This document shows positions 18,018 through 26,271 of a DNA stretch of 64,000 bases, piece by piece; positions within the stretch are counted from its first letter, which is position 1; each line of letters opens with the position of its first letter. Source of the stretch: Chloroflexota bacterium (GTDB lineage: Bacteria; Chloroflexota; Dormibacteria; Dormibacterales; Dormibacteraceae); the NCBI GenBank assembly GCA_005882115.1, contig VBEG01000039.1, positions 40,580 through 104,579 of the forward strand, in the 5' to 3' direction. A program made the translations under genes and the position numbers. The notes beneath the pieces were generated by a model. It was not told where the DNA came from. It made no database searches and saw only the letters and a program-made list of their open reading frames with translations.

Positions 18018-18114
18018 GGGCCCCACCACCCTTGCCCTCCCCACTTCGTGGGGAGGGGTCTGGAGAACTTCACAGAGACCGCTCCCCTGGTGCTCTCCCG
18101 ATCGGGAGAGCGAT
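18018..18114. repeat. Palindromic element A4, probable bidirectional terminator
   Basis: CCCTCCCCAC-TTC-GTGGGGAGGG (18035-18057) is a perfect 10-bp stem. CTCTCCCGATCGGGAGAG (18093-18110) is a perfect 18-bp palindrome. They sit between two convergent genes, so they could end transcription from both sides, although no T-run follows. The first hairpin belongs to the CTCCCC/GGGGAG element family. Confidence 0.6.
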
Positions 18115-18119
18115 AAGAG

Positions 18120-18515
18120 TTAGGCGGTTCTTCCGTTGATTCGGTCCCAGTGGCCCTGGCACTCGACGCAGCGTGTGGCGGCCGGCTGGTACCGCAGGCG
18201 CGCTTCGGGAATCCGGCGGCCGCAGCCTTCGCAGATCCCGTACGCACCTTCCCGCAGGCGCTCGAGCGCGCGCTCGACCTGTTCGCGGTTCTGGTCCAGC
18301 AGGTGCACCAGCAAGTCGCTGGTCTCCCGGTCGGACAGTGCCTGGGCGAGGTCCGTCTCCTCCGGAATCCCCGTGATCACTCCGCCAACAACGTCGTTGA
18401 GCGGGCGGTGCAGGCCGGCCTCCTCGCCGCACTGCGCTGCCAGGAGCTCCAACCGTCTCCTGTCAGCTTCGAGCCTCTCCTCTGGAGCGTTTCCGGTCTT
18501 TTTCCGAATCGCCAT
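18120..18515 (-). CDS. DksA/TraR family zinc-finger protein
   Basis: 131 aa. An N-terminal helical hairpin (residues ~10-85) is followed by a C4 zinc finger: CEGCGRRIPEARLRYQPAAT, then RCVECQ. DksA-like proteins enter the RNA polymerase secondary channel and tune transcription. The acidic DxxDxA tip of true DksA is not clear here (EETDLAQALSD is the nearest). A TraR/YocK-type role is therefore safer. A purine-rich Shine-Dalgarno (GGAAGGGGGG) precedes the ATG, unlike the many leaderless-looking genes. Confidence 0.88.
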   Translation of the reverse strand: MAIRKKTGNAPEERLEADRRRLELLAAQCGEEAGLHRPLNDVVGGVITGIPEETDLAQALSDRETSDLLVHLLDQNREQVERALERLREGAYGICEGCGRRIPEARLRYQPAATRCVECQGHWDRINGRTA

Positions 18516-18607
18516 TGCTAAACCCCCCTTCCAAACTCATTACCGCATCCGGCGTCGTTTGGATTCCGAGAGCAGAACGCGTGCACCGGCAGGCGTACCT
18601 ACTCCCG

Positions 18608-18613
18608 CACAAT
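18608..18613 (+). promoter_or_regulatory. -10-like box of the lipoprotein gene (CACAAT)
   Basis: CACAAT ends ten bases before the ATG at 18624. It is a weak match to TANNNT but has the same spacing as the other leaderless-type promoters. Confidence 0.3.
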
Positions 18614-18623
18614 TAGTCGCCGA

Positions 18624-19223
18624 ATGCCAACCCCGCTGCCAATCCCCCGGAAGATTCTGACCGCAGTCGCGTTGGTCGCGTTGGTCGGTTGCCAGCCGAA
18701 CTCCCCGCGTCCGGTGCCGAGCGTACCTCAGATCGGAAGCAATCTCAAGTGCTCGCAGGGTGACCACGGGTACGAGGACCCGCAGGCGGGGTGGGGCTTC
18801 TGCTACCCGGGGACATGGAGGTACACAGAGCGCTCGCAGGGTAGCCAGAGCCCGCCGGGCCTGGACCTGACCTTTGACATCACGTTCGTCCCACCGACGC
18901 CGACGCCGTGCCGGAGTCCGAGTCCCCTCGCTTCGCCGCCGGCAGCCAGCCCTTGCCCAGGCGACTTCGCGTTCATGATCATCTCGACCTACCAGCGCGG
19001 CGACTCCGGTGATCTGGCCGGTTGGGCGGCCGCGAACCTGAAGCCCCTACCTCAGCTCGACGCGATCTCGTGGGGCAACGCCGTGGAAGCGGCGCGCTTG
19101 TCAGACGGCAGGCGGATTGCTTTGACCCCGCACCACGTCGTGATCATGGACCTGCACTCCGGCCTGCTCAACCTGGAGGCAGAGATGTCCACCAGGTTGG
19201 GGACCTGGAAGTTCAGCTTCTAG
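18624..19223 (+). CDS. Putative lipoprotein of unknown function
   Basis: 199 aa. Signal peptide with a lipobox at VALVGC, Cys23 being the lipidated residue. The mature part has GYEDPQAGWGFCYPGTW, a beta-rich stretch and a Pro/Ser-rich linker (residues ~92-115). Three or four further Cys could form disulfides. A surface-exposed, membrane-anchored protein is likely. I do not recognise a family. Confidence 0.7.
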   Translation: MPTPLPIPRKILTAVALVALVGCQPNSPRPVPSVPQIGSNLKCSQGDHGYEDPQAGWGFCYPGTWRYTERSQGSQSPPGLDLTFDITFVPPTPTPCRSPSPLASPPAASPCPGDFAFMIISTYQRGDSGDLAGWAAANLKPLPQLDAISWGNAVEAARLSDGRRIALTPHHVVIMDLHSGLLNLEAEMSTRLGTWKFSF

Positions 19224-19233
19224 CGAGTCCGCT

Positions 19234-19575
19234 CTAGTCCGGGCGCCGGAACAGCGACTGGAGCTTGATCGCCAGGCCCATATCGCCCTTGATCTTCAGC
19301 TTGCCCTGCATGAAGGCGGCGGTCCCGTCCAGCTGCCCGGTCATGATCTTGACCCAGTCGTGAGCGTCGGCCAGGAGCGTGAGGTTGGCCGGCTCGCCTG
19401 GGTCGCCCTTGCCAGACACCGCCTTGCCGTCGTGGATCCGGACCCACCACTTGCCGCCTGCATCGCCGCTAAGGTCGAACTGGATCGTGGCCTTGGTCTG
19501 GCCGGCCTTTTCCGGAATCAGGAAGTTGGGCATCGCGTCGACGATCTGATCGGGTGTCATCTGGACTTCGGACAT
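19234..19575 (-). CDS. SCP2 sterol-binding domain protein
   Basis: 113 aa, a single SCP2 domain. It shows IQFDLSGDAGGKWWVRI, ANLTLLADAHDWVKIMTG, then AFMQGKLKIKGDMGLAIKL, the canonical order. Such proteins bind lipids or acyl-CoA in a hydrophobic tunnel. Preceded by a strong Shine-Dalgarno (GGGAGGAG). Placed among lipid and CoA genes, but with no direct operon partner. Confidence 0.92.
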   Translation of the reverse strand: MSEVQMTPDQIVDAMPNFLIPEKAGQTKATIQFDLSGDAGGKWWVRIHDGKAVSGKGDPGEPANLTLLADAHDWVKIMTGQLDGTAAFMQGKLKIKGDMGLAIKLQSLFRRPD

Positions 19576-19652
19576 CGGCTCCTCCCATGAAGCAATCGGT
19601 TCGTTTTTAGTACGTTCGAGTACGGTCCGCTACTCATCTTAGACGGCTCAGC

Positions 19653-19658
19653 GAGAAT
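19653..19658 (+). promoter_or_regulatory. -10-like box (GAGAAT) of the MBL-fold gene
   Basis: GAGAAT, six bases before the GTG at 19665, places the predicted transcription start on the start codon. Confidence 0.35.
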
Positions 19659-19664
19659 TCCGGG

Positions 19665-20645
19665 GTGGCGACTGAGCTCGCTTTGACCGAGGTGGCGGCG
19701 GGCGTGTTCGAGCTGCGGCTGCCGATCCCTTTCGAAGACGGCCTCGTCAACGTCTTCCTCTTCACCGACGGCAAGCACACCGACCTGCTGGACTGCGGGA
19801 TGAACGCCGATGAATCCCTCGCCGCGATCAAGCGAGCGCTGGAGCACCTCGGATCGCGACGGCTGCGCCGTCTTGTGGTCACCCACATCCACCCGGACCA
19901 CTACGGAGCGGCGGGCATCTTCGCCGGCCCCGGACTGGCGGATCTGTACATCCATCGCCTCGAGGTCCCGCTCGTCCATCCCCGCTACGTGGAGCTGGAG
20001 CACCTGGTGGAAGAGGTTCGCAACTACCTGCTCGTCAACGGTGTGCCCGCGGAGGAGGCCGACGTGCTCAGCAACTCGCAGCGCGCCTTGAGCGAGGTCG
20101 TCAAAACCGCGGAGCCGTCGGTCCAGCTTGACGGCGCCGAGCACATCGAGATGGGTCGACACTCGTTGCGGGTGGAGTGGACGCCGGGCCACTCGCCCGG
20201 CCACATCTGCCTCTATTCGGCAACCGAAGGACTGCTCTTCGCCGGCGATCACATCCTCCCCGAGCTCTCGCCCAACATCGGATTGCACCCGCAGAGCACG
20301 CCTGATCCGCTCCATGACTATCTCGACGGGCTGATGCGCATGGCCGCCCATCAACCCAAGGTCGTGCTTCCCGCACACGGACGTCCGTTCTCCGATGCGC
20401 CAAGCCGTGTCGATGCGCTTGTTTCACATCACCAGCGCCGGCTAGATCAAATCGTGGAGATCCTCGTTCGAAATGAAGAAAAGACCGGGTGGCAGGTGGC
20501 GCTCGACCTCTGGGGGCCGCGCGACAACCTCTACGAGAAGCGGCTTGCCTTACAGGAAGGGCTGGCGCACCTGCAGGCGCTTGCGGTCGAAGGGCGCGTG
20601 ATCAAATCGGTCACGCCCGCGTCCGTGCGCTGGCAGCCGGCTTGA
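19665..20645 (+). CDS. MBL-fold metallo-hydrolase
   Basis: 326 aa. Metallo-beta-lactamase fold with the metal motif THIHPDHYG, a later His in TPGHSPGHICLY, Asp in LLFAGDHILP and a C-terminal His in LPAHGRPF. A C-terminal extension of ~80 residues with a helical, winged-helix-like pattern resembles the LACTB2-type group. The substrate is unknown; thioester or phosphodiester hydrolysis is typical. Its 3' end overlaps the convergent degV gene by 35 bp. Confidence 0.9.
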   Translation: MATELALTEVAAGVFELRLPIPFEDGLVNVFLFTDGKHTDLLDCGMNADESLAAIKRALEHLGSRRLRRLVVTHIHPDHYGAAGIFAGPGLADLYIHRLEVPLVHPRYVELEHLVEEVRNYLLVNGVPAEEADVLSNSQRALSEVVKTAEPSVQLDGAEHIEMGRHSLRVEWTPGHSPGHICLYSATEGLLFAGDHILPELSPNIGLHPQSTPDPLHDYLDGLMRMAAHQPKVVLPAHGRPFSDAPSRVDALVSHHQRRLDQIVEILVRNEEKTGWQVALDLWGPRDNLYEKRLALQEGLAHLQALAVEGRVIKSVTPASVRWQPA

Positions 20646-21504
20646 TCTTCAGAGGAAGGATGTCCGCTGGGTAGCATCCGACCCCGACCACGCCCGGTCC
20701 CGCGTGCGCGCCGACAACTGGGCCTAGCGGTTGGATCATCAGCGTCTCCGCGATGGGCTCGAGCTCTCGCGCGACGCGCTCAGCGTCGGCCTCCGCGTCT
20801 GCGTGGCCGACGATCACGCAGACGCCGTGGCCGCGATCCACCTCGCGTGTCAGCTCGACGATTCGGTTCAAAGCCCGGTCGAAAGTCCGCACGCGCTCGA
20901 GCGGCGTGACGAGTCCGTCGCGAATGCAAAGAACGGGCTTCACCTGGAGGACCGAGCCAAGCAAAGCGGAGGCGCGCCCGATGCGCCCCCCGCGGCGCAG
21001 GAATTCGAGGGTCGCCACGGAGAAATATGTCTGCACCTGCTCGCGCATCGCGGTGATTCGCTGCGCGACGGACTCCGCGTCCGAACCCTGCGCAGCCATC
21101 TCCGTCGCAGCGAGGGTCAGCAGCCCAAGCGACATCGAGGCGAGCTGGGAGTCGATCACGCGCACGCGCTTGGCGTCCGTCATCTCCGCGCCCTGCAGAG
21201 CAGACGCATACGTGCCGCTCAACTTTTCCGAGATGTGGATGGAAACGACCTCTTCGTGATCGGTCAAAAGCTGCCCGTAGGCTTCCGCAAATTCGCCCGG
21301 CGCCGGCTGCGAGGTGGTCGGGTGAGTGGTGACGTTGGGGAGCTTGCGGTAGAACTCGGACGGCCTGATGTCGACGCCATCGAGCAGCGAACGGCCCTCG
21401 AAATGCAACGTCAGCGGCACGACGGTGATCGCTCGGGCCTTGACGAGCTGCGGCGGTAGGTCCGCGGTCGAGTCGGTGACGATCGCGATCTTGCGACCGC
21501 TCAT
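20611..21504 (-). CDS. DegV family fatty-acid-binding protein
   Basis: 297 aa. DegV/FakB fold with IAIVTDSTADLPPQL, the phosphate-side motif TTSQPAPGEF and SGTYASALQGA, then RRGGRIGRASALLG. FakB proteins present fatty acids to the kinase FakA. No FakA gene is in the window. The ATG overlaps the mgtC-like stop (ATGA), so the two are coupled. The frame is open further upstream but runs through the mgtC-like gene. Confidence 0.92.
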   Translation of the reverse strand: MSGRKIAIVTDSTADLPPQLVKARAITVVPLTLHFEGRSLLDGVDIRPSEFYRKLPNVTTHPTTSQPAPGEFAEAYGQLLTDHEEVVSIHISEKLSGTYASALQGAEMTDAKRVRVIDSQLASMSLGLLTLAATEMAAQGSDAESVAQRITAMREQVQTYFSVATLEFLRRGGRIGRASALLGSVLQVKPVLCIRDGLVTPLERVRTFDRALNRIVELTREVDRGHGVCVIVGHADAEADAERVARELEPIAETLMIQPLGPVVGAHAGPGVVGVGCYPADILPLKIKPAASARTRA

Positions 21505-21989
21505 TCCGAGACGTCGGTCGGATGCGGGTCGGTGATCCGCCTGTTTCTGCGGTTGCGGATGAAGCGCTCTTCGACGGGCTTGATGGAGATGAGTGTCAGG
21601 ATGACCAGGACACCGGAGAAGATCGCGACCGCGTAGAAGCCGAAGCCGACCGCCATGCCCAGCGAGGCGACGACCCAGATCATCGCTGCTGTGGTCAGGC
21701 CCCTGACGTCCTCGCCGAGGCGGAGGATGCTGCCCGCACCGAGAAAGCCGACGCCTGTCACGATCTGCGCGGCGATTCGCGTCGGGTCGACCGTCTTGCC
21801 GAAGAACGGGATCAAGCCGAGGCCTGTGAACATGCACGAGCCCGCCGCGATCAGGGCCATCGTCCTCATCCCTGCCGCGTGGCCGCGAAGCTCGCGCTCG
21901 GTCCCGATCGCGAGGCCGATCAGGAGGGCGACGAAAACACGGAAAGCGAGGTCGAGCTCGCCGTTTACCCCGCCGGAGAGGGGCGTGCT
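21501..21989 (-). CDS. MgtC/SapB family membrane protein, start uncertain
   Basis: Up to 162 aa. It has the MgtC signature IGTERELRGHAAGMRTMALI and VTGVGFLGAGSIL, with four or five membrane helices. The conserved first helix (LAFRVFVALLIGLAIG) lies upstream of the first ATG at 21869, so that ATG cannot be the start. Between it and the TAG stop of the upstream gene (21990-21992, same frame) there is no ATG, GTG or TTG. GTA at 21968 would give the expected length. A non-standard start, readthrough of the TAG, or a sequence error could explain this. Confidence 0.8.
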   Translation of the reverse strand, partial: STPLSGGVNGELDLAFRVFVALLIGLAIGTERELRGHAAGMRTMALIAAGSCMFTGLGLIPFFGKTVDPTRIAAQIVTGVGFLGAGSILRLGEDVRGLTTAAMIWVVASLGMAVGFGFYAVAIFSGVLVILTLISIKPVEERFIRNRRNRRITDPHPTDVSE

Positions 21990-22577
21990 CTAGCCCCGGC
22001 CGGGTCTTCCCCCGGGTCTGTCCTGAGCGCCGGGTTCGTCCTTGGCACCGGGCTCATCGGGAAGCTCCGGGAGGTCCAGACTGTTCACGAAGTCGCGGAA
22101 GACTGCGAGACGCTCTTCGTCGACGACGGTGGTCTCGCCCTTTTCCTTGTCGCCGTCGATCTCGTCTGCCTCGGGGATGATGCCAGCCGTGTCCATGACC
22201 TCGGTCGCGACGAAAATCGGACACTCGACGCGGACCGCGAGCGCGATGGCGTCTGACGGCCGCGCGTCGAAGTCGAGATCACGCCCGTTCTGCTTCACGT
22301 AAAGCCGCGCGTAGAAGACCTGGTCGGCAAGCCGTGTGACCACGATGCGCTTGATGCTGATCCCGAGGTCGCCGAACGCGGTGGCCATCAGGTCGTGCGT
22401 CAGCGGACGGCCAAGCGTGTTGCCCGAGATCTTGGTCGCGATGGCCTGCGCCTCGAAGGAGCCGATCCAGATCGGCAGGTAGCGGTCTGCTTCCTTCTCT
22501 TTGAGGATCACGAGGTGCTGAGCGGTCGGCATGTGGATGCGAATGCTGTCCACGGACACCTCGATGAGGTTTTTCAT
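21990..22577 (-). CDS. Bifunctional nuclease (DUF151) family protein
   Basis: 195 aa. The DUF151 core has LPIWIGSFEAQAIATKI and the signature FDARPSDAIALAVR. The last ~45 residues are an acidic and Pro/Gly-rich tail not found in short homologues. I started at ATG 22577 (MKNLIEVSVDSI), because a TAGAAT box lies exactly ten bases before it. An ATG four codons earlier would touch that box. Members have reported DNase/RNase activity, but the physiological role is unclear. It is in frame with the mgtC-like gene beyond a single TAG. Confidence 0.87.
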   Translation of the reverse strand: MKNLIEVSVDSIRIHMPTAQHLVILKEKEADRYLPIWIGSFEAQAIATKISGNTLGRPLTHDLMATAFGDLGISIKRIVVTRLADQVFYARLYVKQNGRDLDFDARPSDAIALAVRVECPIFVATEVMDTAGIIPEADEIDGDKEKGETTVVDEERLAVFRDFVNSLDLPELPDEPGAKDEPGAQDRPGGRPGRG

Positions 22578-22587
22578 CCTCGCATCC

Positions 22588-22593
22588 ATTCTA
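22588..22593 (-). promoter_or_regulatory. -10 box (TAGAAT) of the DUF151 gene
   Basis: TAGAAT on minus, ten bases before the ATG at 22577. It decides that start over the ATG at 22589. Confidence 0.5.
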
Positions 22594-22661
22594 GTCTGCG
22601 GTCCTCCACATCCCTCCTATTGAACGCGCACGGCCCCTCTGGGGTGTCACCCGCGGCTACG

Positions 22662-22667
22662 TAAGAT
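22662..22667 (+). promoter_or_regulatory. -10 box (TAAGAT) of polA
   Basis: TAAGAT, six bases before the GTG start, predicts a transcript starting on the GTG itself. Confidence 0.5.
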
Positions 22668-22673
22668 TCGAAC

Positions 22674-25361
22674 GTGGCGAAGGGGAGACGCGGCCGGCTG
22701 ATTCTGATCGATGCCCACAGCCTCATCTACCGTGCGTTTTTCGCGCTGCCCCCGATGAGCACGTCGGACGGCCGGGTGACCAACGCCGTCTACGGCTTCA
22801 CTTCGATGCTGGCCATCGTCCTCGCCTCGCGGCCGGAGTACGCGATCGCCGCCTTCGACCTTGGGAAACCCACATTCCGGTCCCTGGAATACGAGGAGTA
22901 CAAGGCGGGGCGGCGCGCCATGCCGGACGACCTGCGGCCGCAGATGGACATGGTCCGCGAGGTGCTGGAAGCGTTTTCCATCCCGATCTACGGAGTCGAG
23001 GGCTTCGAGGCGGACGACGTCATCGGCACCCTGGCGCGCATCGCTGAGGAGCGCGGCCACGCCGTCACCATCGTCTCGGGCGACCTCGACTGCCTCCAGC
23101 TCGTCTCCGAGTCGGTGGAAGCGCTCGTGCCACGGCGCGGCATCACGGACACCTTCGTCTACGGCCCCGAGCAGGTCCGGCAGCGCTACGGCTTCGAGCC
23201 CCCGCAACTGGTTGACTTCAAGGCCCTGCGCGGGGATACGTCGGACAACATCCCCGGCGTGCCGGGCGTGGGGGACAAGACGGCGGCCAAGCTGGTCCAG
23301 GACTTCGTCAGCGTCGAGGCCCTCCTCGAGCGAGTCGACGAGCTGCCCGAGGGCCGGCTCAAAACCGCGCTCCAAGCCCATGCCGACAAGATCCGGCTCG
23401 GCAAGCGGATGGTCACGATCGTCCGCGACGTGCCGATCGAGCTGGAGCTCGAGAGGGCGCGCTGGACCCGCTACGACTACGACAAGGCGCGCCGCGTCTT
23501 CGACCATCTCGAGTTTCGCCAGCTGCTTACCCGCTTCCCGCCGCCCGATCAGGTGCCGGTCCAGCCCAGCCTCACCTTCGAGCCTGCCCCTCAAGCCGCG
23601 GGCCTCAGGATCGTGGAAGACCCGACCGAGGCCGCCAGCCTGCTCGACGGAGCCGGGGACGTAGCCGTCTTCACGTTCACCGAAGGGACCGGCCGTGCGA
23701 CCCGGATCTGCGGCCTGGGTGTGTCGACCGGCGCCAATACCTTTTATGTGGCGCGACCCGAAGCGATGGACGCGGTCGCCGCCACGCTGTCCGGACGCCC
23801 GATCTCCGGCCACGACGCCAAAGAGACGGAGCTGGCCTTGCGTTCACTCGGCGGTGGCAAGCGTGACTGGGCATTCAGCACGTTTCTCGCCGCCTATTTG
23901 CTCGGCGCCGGTTCGCGGGATCCGCGGCTCGAAGACCTGGCGCGCGAGTTCCTCAGCGTGGAGCTGGTGAGCACCGAGCAGCTCCTGGGCACCGGTCGCG
24001 CGGCGCGCAAGCCATCGGCGATCGCGGAGAACGAGGCCGCTGAATTTGCGGCGCGGCGCGCGGAATCGATTCTCAACCTGCGTCCGCGACTCGAGGCTGA
24101 GATGCGCAATCTTGGAGTCGACTATCTCTTCCACGAGATCGAGCTGCCGCTCGCCGGCGTGCTCGCCGATATGGAGAGTGAGGGCGTCGCCATCGACGTG
24201 CCCTACCTCAAGCAGATGCAGGACGAGCTTGGTGCGCAGCTCGCTGCGATCGAGAAGGAAGTCGAAGATGTCGCGGGGCAGAAGTTCAACCTGAACGCGC
24301 CGCAGCAGCTCGCGAAGGTTCTCTTCGAGGACCTGCGGCTGCCGGTCGGCAAGCGCACGAAGACCGGTTACTCGACTGACGCGGACACGCTGGAAACTCT
24401 GCGTGAGAAGCATCCCATCGTCGGACTGATCCTCGAGCATCGCCAGCTGTCCAAGCTCAAGTCGACGTACGTCGACGCGCTGCCCCAGCTCGTCGATCCG
24501 ATGAGCGGACGCGTCCATACGTCGTTCGGCCAGGCGAGCACCGCTACCGGCCGGCTGTCCTCGTCGAACCCGAACCTCATGAACATCCCGATCCGCACCG
24601 AGCTCGGACAGCGGATCCGGCGCGCGTTCAAGGCGGGACGGCCGGACCACGTGATGGTCTCGGCCGACTACTCGCAGATCGAGCTGCGGATCGCTGCGCA
24701 CCTGAGCGGCGACCCGAAGCTCCTGGGCGCTTTCGCGGCAGGTCAGGACATCCACACCGCGACGGCGGCGGCGGTGTTCAAGATCTCGCTCGAGGAGGTG
24801 ACTCCGGACCAGCGCCGCCTCGCCAAGGTTGCGAACTTCGGCTCCATCTACGGCCAGGGCGAGTACGGCCTGTCACAGCAGCTGGGGATCACGGGCGACG
24901 TGGCGCGCGAGTTTCTCGGCCAGTACTGGTCGACCTACGCCCGGCTTCGCGAGTACCTCGACGACATCAGGCGCAAGGCTCGCGAGGAAGGGCTGGTGGT
25001 CAGCGCCACCGGTCGCCGCCGCGCCATCCCCGACTTGCGCTCGCCGAACTTTCAGCTGCGCGGCGCAGCCGAGCGCATGGCGATCAACTTTCCGATGCAG
25101 TCGCTCGCGGCCGACATCATCAAGATCGCGATGGTGCGGCTGCACCGGGAGATCGACGCCGACGAGATCGAGGGACGCATGCTGCTGCAGGTCCACGACG
25201 AGCTTCTATTCGAGGTGCCGCGCTCGGAGCTCGACCAGTTCGCCGAGAAGGTGCCACGCATCATGACGGGCGCGTACGAGCTCGAGACGGGCATCGAGGT
25301 CGAGACGAAGGTCGGCCCCAACTGGGCCGATATGAAGAAGCTCGCGGTCGTCCGTGCCTGA
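22674..25361 (+). CDS. polA: DNA polymerase I
   Basis: 895 aa. The 5'-nuclease domain (residues ~5-300) has LILIDAHSLIYRAFF, EADDVIG and GVGDKTAAKL. The middle domain (~320-480) has the 3'-5' exonuclease fold, but the DxE of motif I is missing (VAVFTFTEGTGR), so proofreading is probably lost, as in Taq-type enzymes. Polymerase motifs are intact: A (DYSQIELRIAAHLS), B (RRLAKVANFGSIYG) and C (QVHDELLFE). It fills gaps in excision repair, fitting the uvr and mutM genes nearby. It overlaps mutM by eight bases. Confidence 0.97.
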   Translation: MAKGRRGRLILIDAHSLIYRAFFALPPMSTSDGRVTNAVYGFTSMLAIVLASRPEYAIAAFDLGKPTFRSLEYEEYKAGRRAMPDDLRPQMDMVREVLEAFSIPIYGVEGFEADDVIGTLARIAEERGHAVTIVSGDLDCLQLVSESVEALVPRRGITDTFVYGPEQVRQRYGFEPPQLVDFKALRGDTSDNIPGVPGVGDKTAAKLVQDFVSVEALLERVDELPEGRLKTALQAHADKIRLGKRMVTIVRDVPIELELERARWTRYDYDKARRVFDHLEFRQLLTRFPPPDQVPVQPSLTFEPAPQAAGLRIVEDPTEAASLLDGAGDVAVFTFTEGTGRATRICGLGVSTGANTFYVARPEAMDAVAATLSGRPISGHDAKETELALRSLGGGKRDWAFSTFLAAYLLGAGSRDPRLEDLAREFLSVELVSTEQLLGTGRAARKPSAIAENEAAEFAARRAESILNLRPRLEAEMRNLGVDYLFHEIELPLAGVLADMESEGVAIDVPYLKQMQDELGAQLAAIEKEVEDVAGQKFNLNAPQQLAKVLFEDLRLPVGKRTKTGYSTDADTLETLREKHPIVGLILEHRQLSKLKSTYVDALPQLVDPMSGRVHTSFGQASTATGRLSSSNPNLMNIPIRTELGQRIRRAFKAGRPDHVMVSADYSQIELRIAAHLSGDPKLLGAFAAGQDIHTATAAAVFKISLEEVTPDQRRLAKVANFGSIYGQGEYGLSQQLGITGDVAREFLGQYWSTYARLREYLDDIRRKAREEGLVVSATGRRRAIPDLRSPNFQLRGAAERMAINFPMQSLAADIIKIAMVRLHREIDADEIEGRMLLQVHDELLFEVPRSELDQFAEKVPRIMTGAYELETGIEVETKVGPNWADMKKLAVVRA

Positions 25362-26271
25362 GCTGCCAGAGGTCGAGACCATCGTCGCCGACCTCAGGCC
25401 GCACCTCGTCGGCCGCACGATCGAACGCTGCGAGCTGAGCTTTCCGACCATCGTTCGCCATCCGGAGCCGGAGCAGTTCGTGGACGCGGTCGCGGGCGCA
25501 GGCATCGAGTCGGTGCGCCGGCGCGGGAAATTCATCCTCCTAGGACTGGCCCCGCCGTCTGCCCCATCGGCCCGCTCCGGGCGCCCCCCAGGGGGCCCCA
25601 AAAGGAGTGGGGAAGAGTTGCCACCTCACCATGAATGGGGAGGAGCTCACCCATTCCTCGTCGTGCATCTCGGCATGACGGGCCAGCTCCGACTCATCGA
25701 TGCACTGACGCCGCTCGAGAAACACACACATGCGGTGTTCTTCCTCGACGACGGGCGCCAGCTTCGTTATCGCGACCCGCGCCGCTTCGGCCGCCTGCTG
25801 CTGGGCACCGAAGAAGCATTGCTCTCCTCGAAGAAGATGCCGGTGCTCGGTCCAGAGCCGATCGATCCGGACTTCGCTGCCGACGAGCTGTACCGCCGCC
25901 TGCGCAAGCGCAGAAGCGCGCTCAAAGCAGTGCTCCTCGACCAGGGCGCGATCGCCGGTGTGGGCAACATCTACGCGGACGAGTCGCTCTACCGCGCGCG
26001 ACTGCGCCCAAGTCGGATCGCCAACACGGTCAGCAAGCGATCCGCCCGCAGGCTTCACGAATCCCTGCGCGAGTCGCTCGAGCTCGCGATCGCCAATCGC
26101 GGCAGCTCGGTGGACACATTTCGCGACGCGTGGGGCGAGGCCGGCGCGCAACAGGAGAAGCTGCTCGTCTATGGTCGCGCGGGCGAACCGTGCTTCACGT
26201 GCGGGCGGCCGCTGAGCGTGATCCGGATCGCCGGCCGGACGACAGTTTTCTGCCGGCGTTGCCAGCGCTAG
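25354..26271 (+). CDS. mutM: Formamidopyrimidine-DNA glycosylase with an in-frame repeat insertion
   Basis: 305 aa against ~270 usual. Removes 8-oxoguanine and formamidopyrimidines. Pro1-Glu2 follow the GTG start (PELPEVETI), the catalytic Lys is in RRRGKFIL, and the zinc finger CFTCGRPLS...FCRRCQ closes the protein. Residues ~70-100, between FILLGLAP and FLVVHLGMTGQL, are a Pro/Gly/Ser-rich stretch encoded by a palindromic element (copy A5). Homologues have a tight beta turn there. The frame is kept, so a working enzyme with a surface loop is plausible. Confidence 0.95.
   Translation: MPELPEVETIVADLRPHLVGRTIERCELSFPTIVRHPEPEQFVDAVAGAGIESVRRRGKFILLGLAPPSAPSARSGRPPGGPKRSGEELPPHHEWGGAHPFLVVHLGMTGQLRLIDALTPLEKHTHAVFFLDDGRQLRYRDPRRFGRLLLGTEEALLSSKKMPVLGPEPIDPDFAADELYRRLRKRRSALKAVLLDQGAIAGVGNIYADESLYRARLRPSRIANTVSKRSARRLHESLRESLELAIANRGSSVDTFRDAWGEAGAQQEKLLVYGRAGEPCFTCGRPLSVIRIAGRTTVFCRRCQR
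25561..25652 (+). repeat. Palindromic element, copy A5 (inside mutM)
   Basis: Begins GCCCCATC like A1 and A8. It holds GGCGCCCCCCAGGGGGCCCC, then GGGGAAGAGTTGCCACCTC and CATGAATGGGGAGGAGCTCAC, matching the right half of A8 almost base for base. About 90 bp, a multiple of three, and open in the mutM frame. Confidence 0.85.

Noticed and set aside
18018..18114. CRISPR-like or tandem repeat array
   Set aside because: There are only two different palindromes, no regular spacers and no cas genes. They fit dispersed palindromes or terminators.
22674..25361. Proofreading loss in PolA as a special feature
   Set aside because: Loss of the DxE exonuclease motif is common in bacterial DNA polymerase I, so it is noted in the annotation but not as a novelty.
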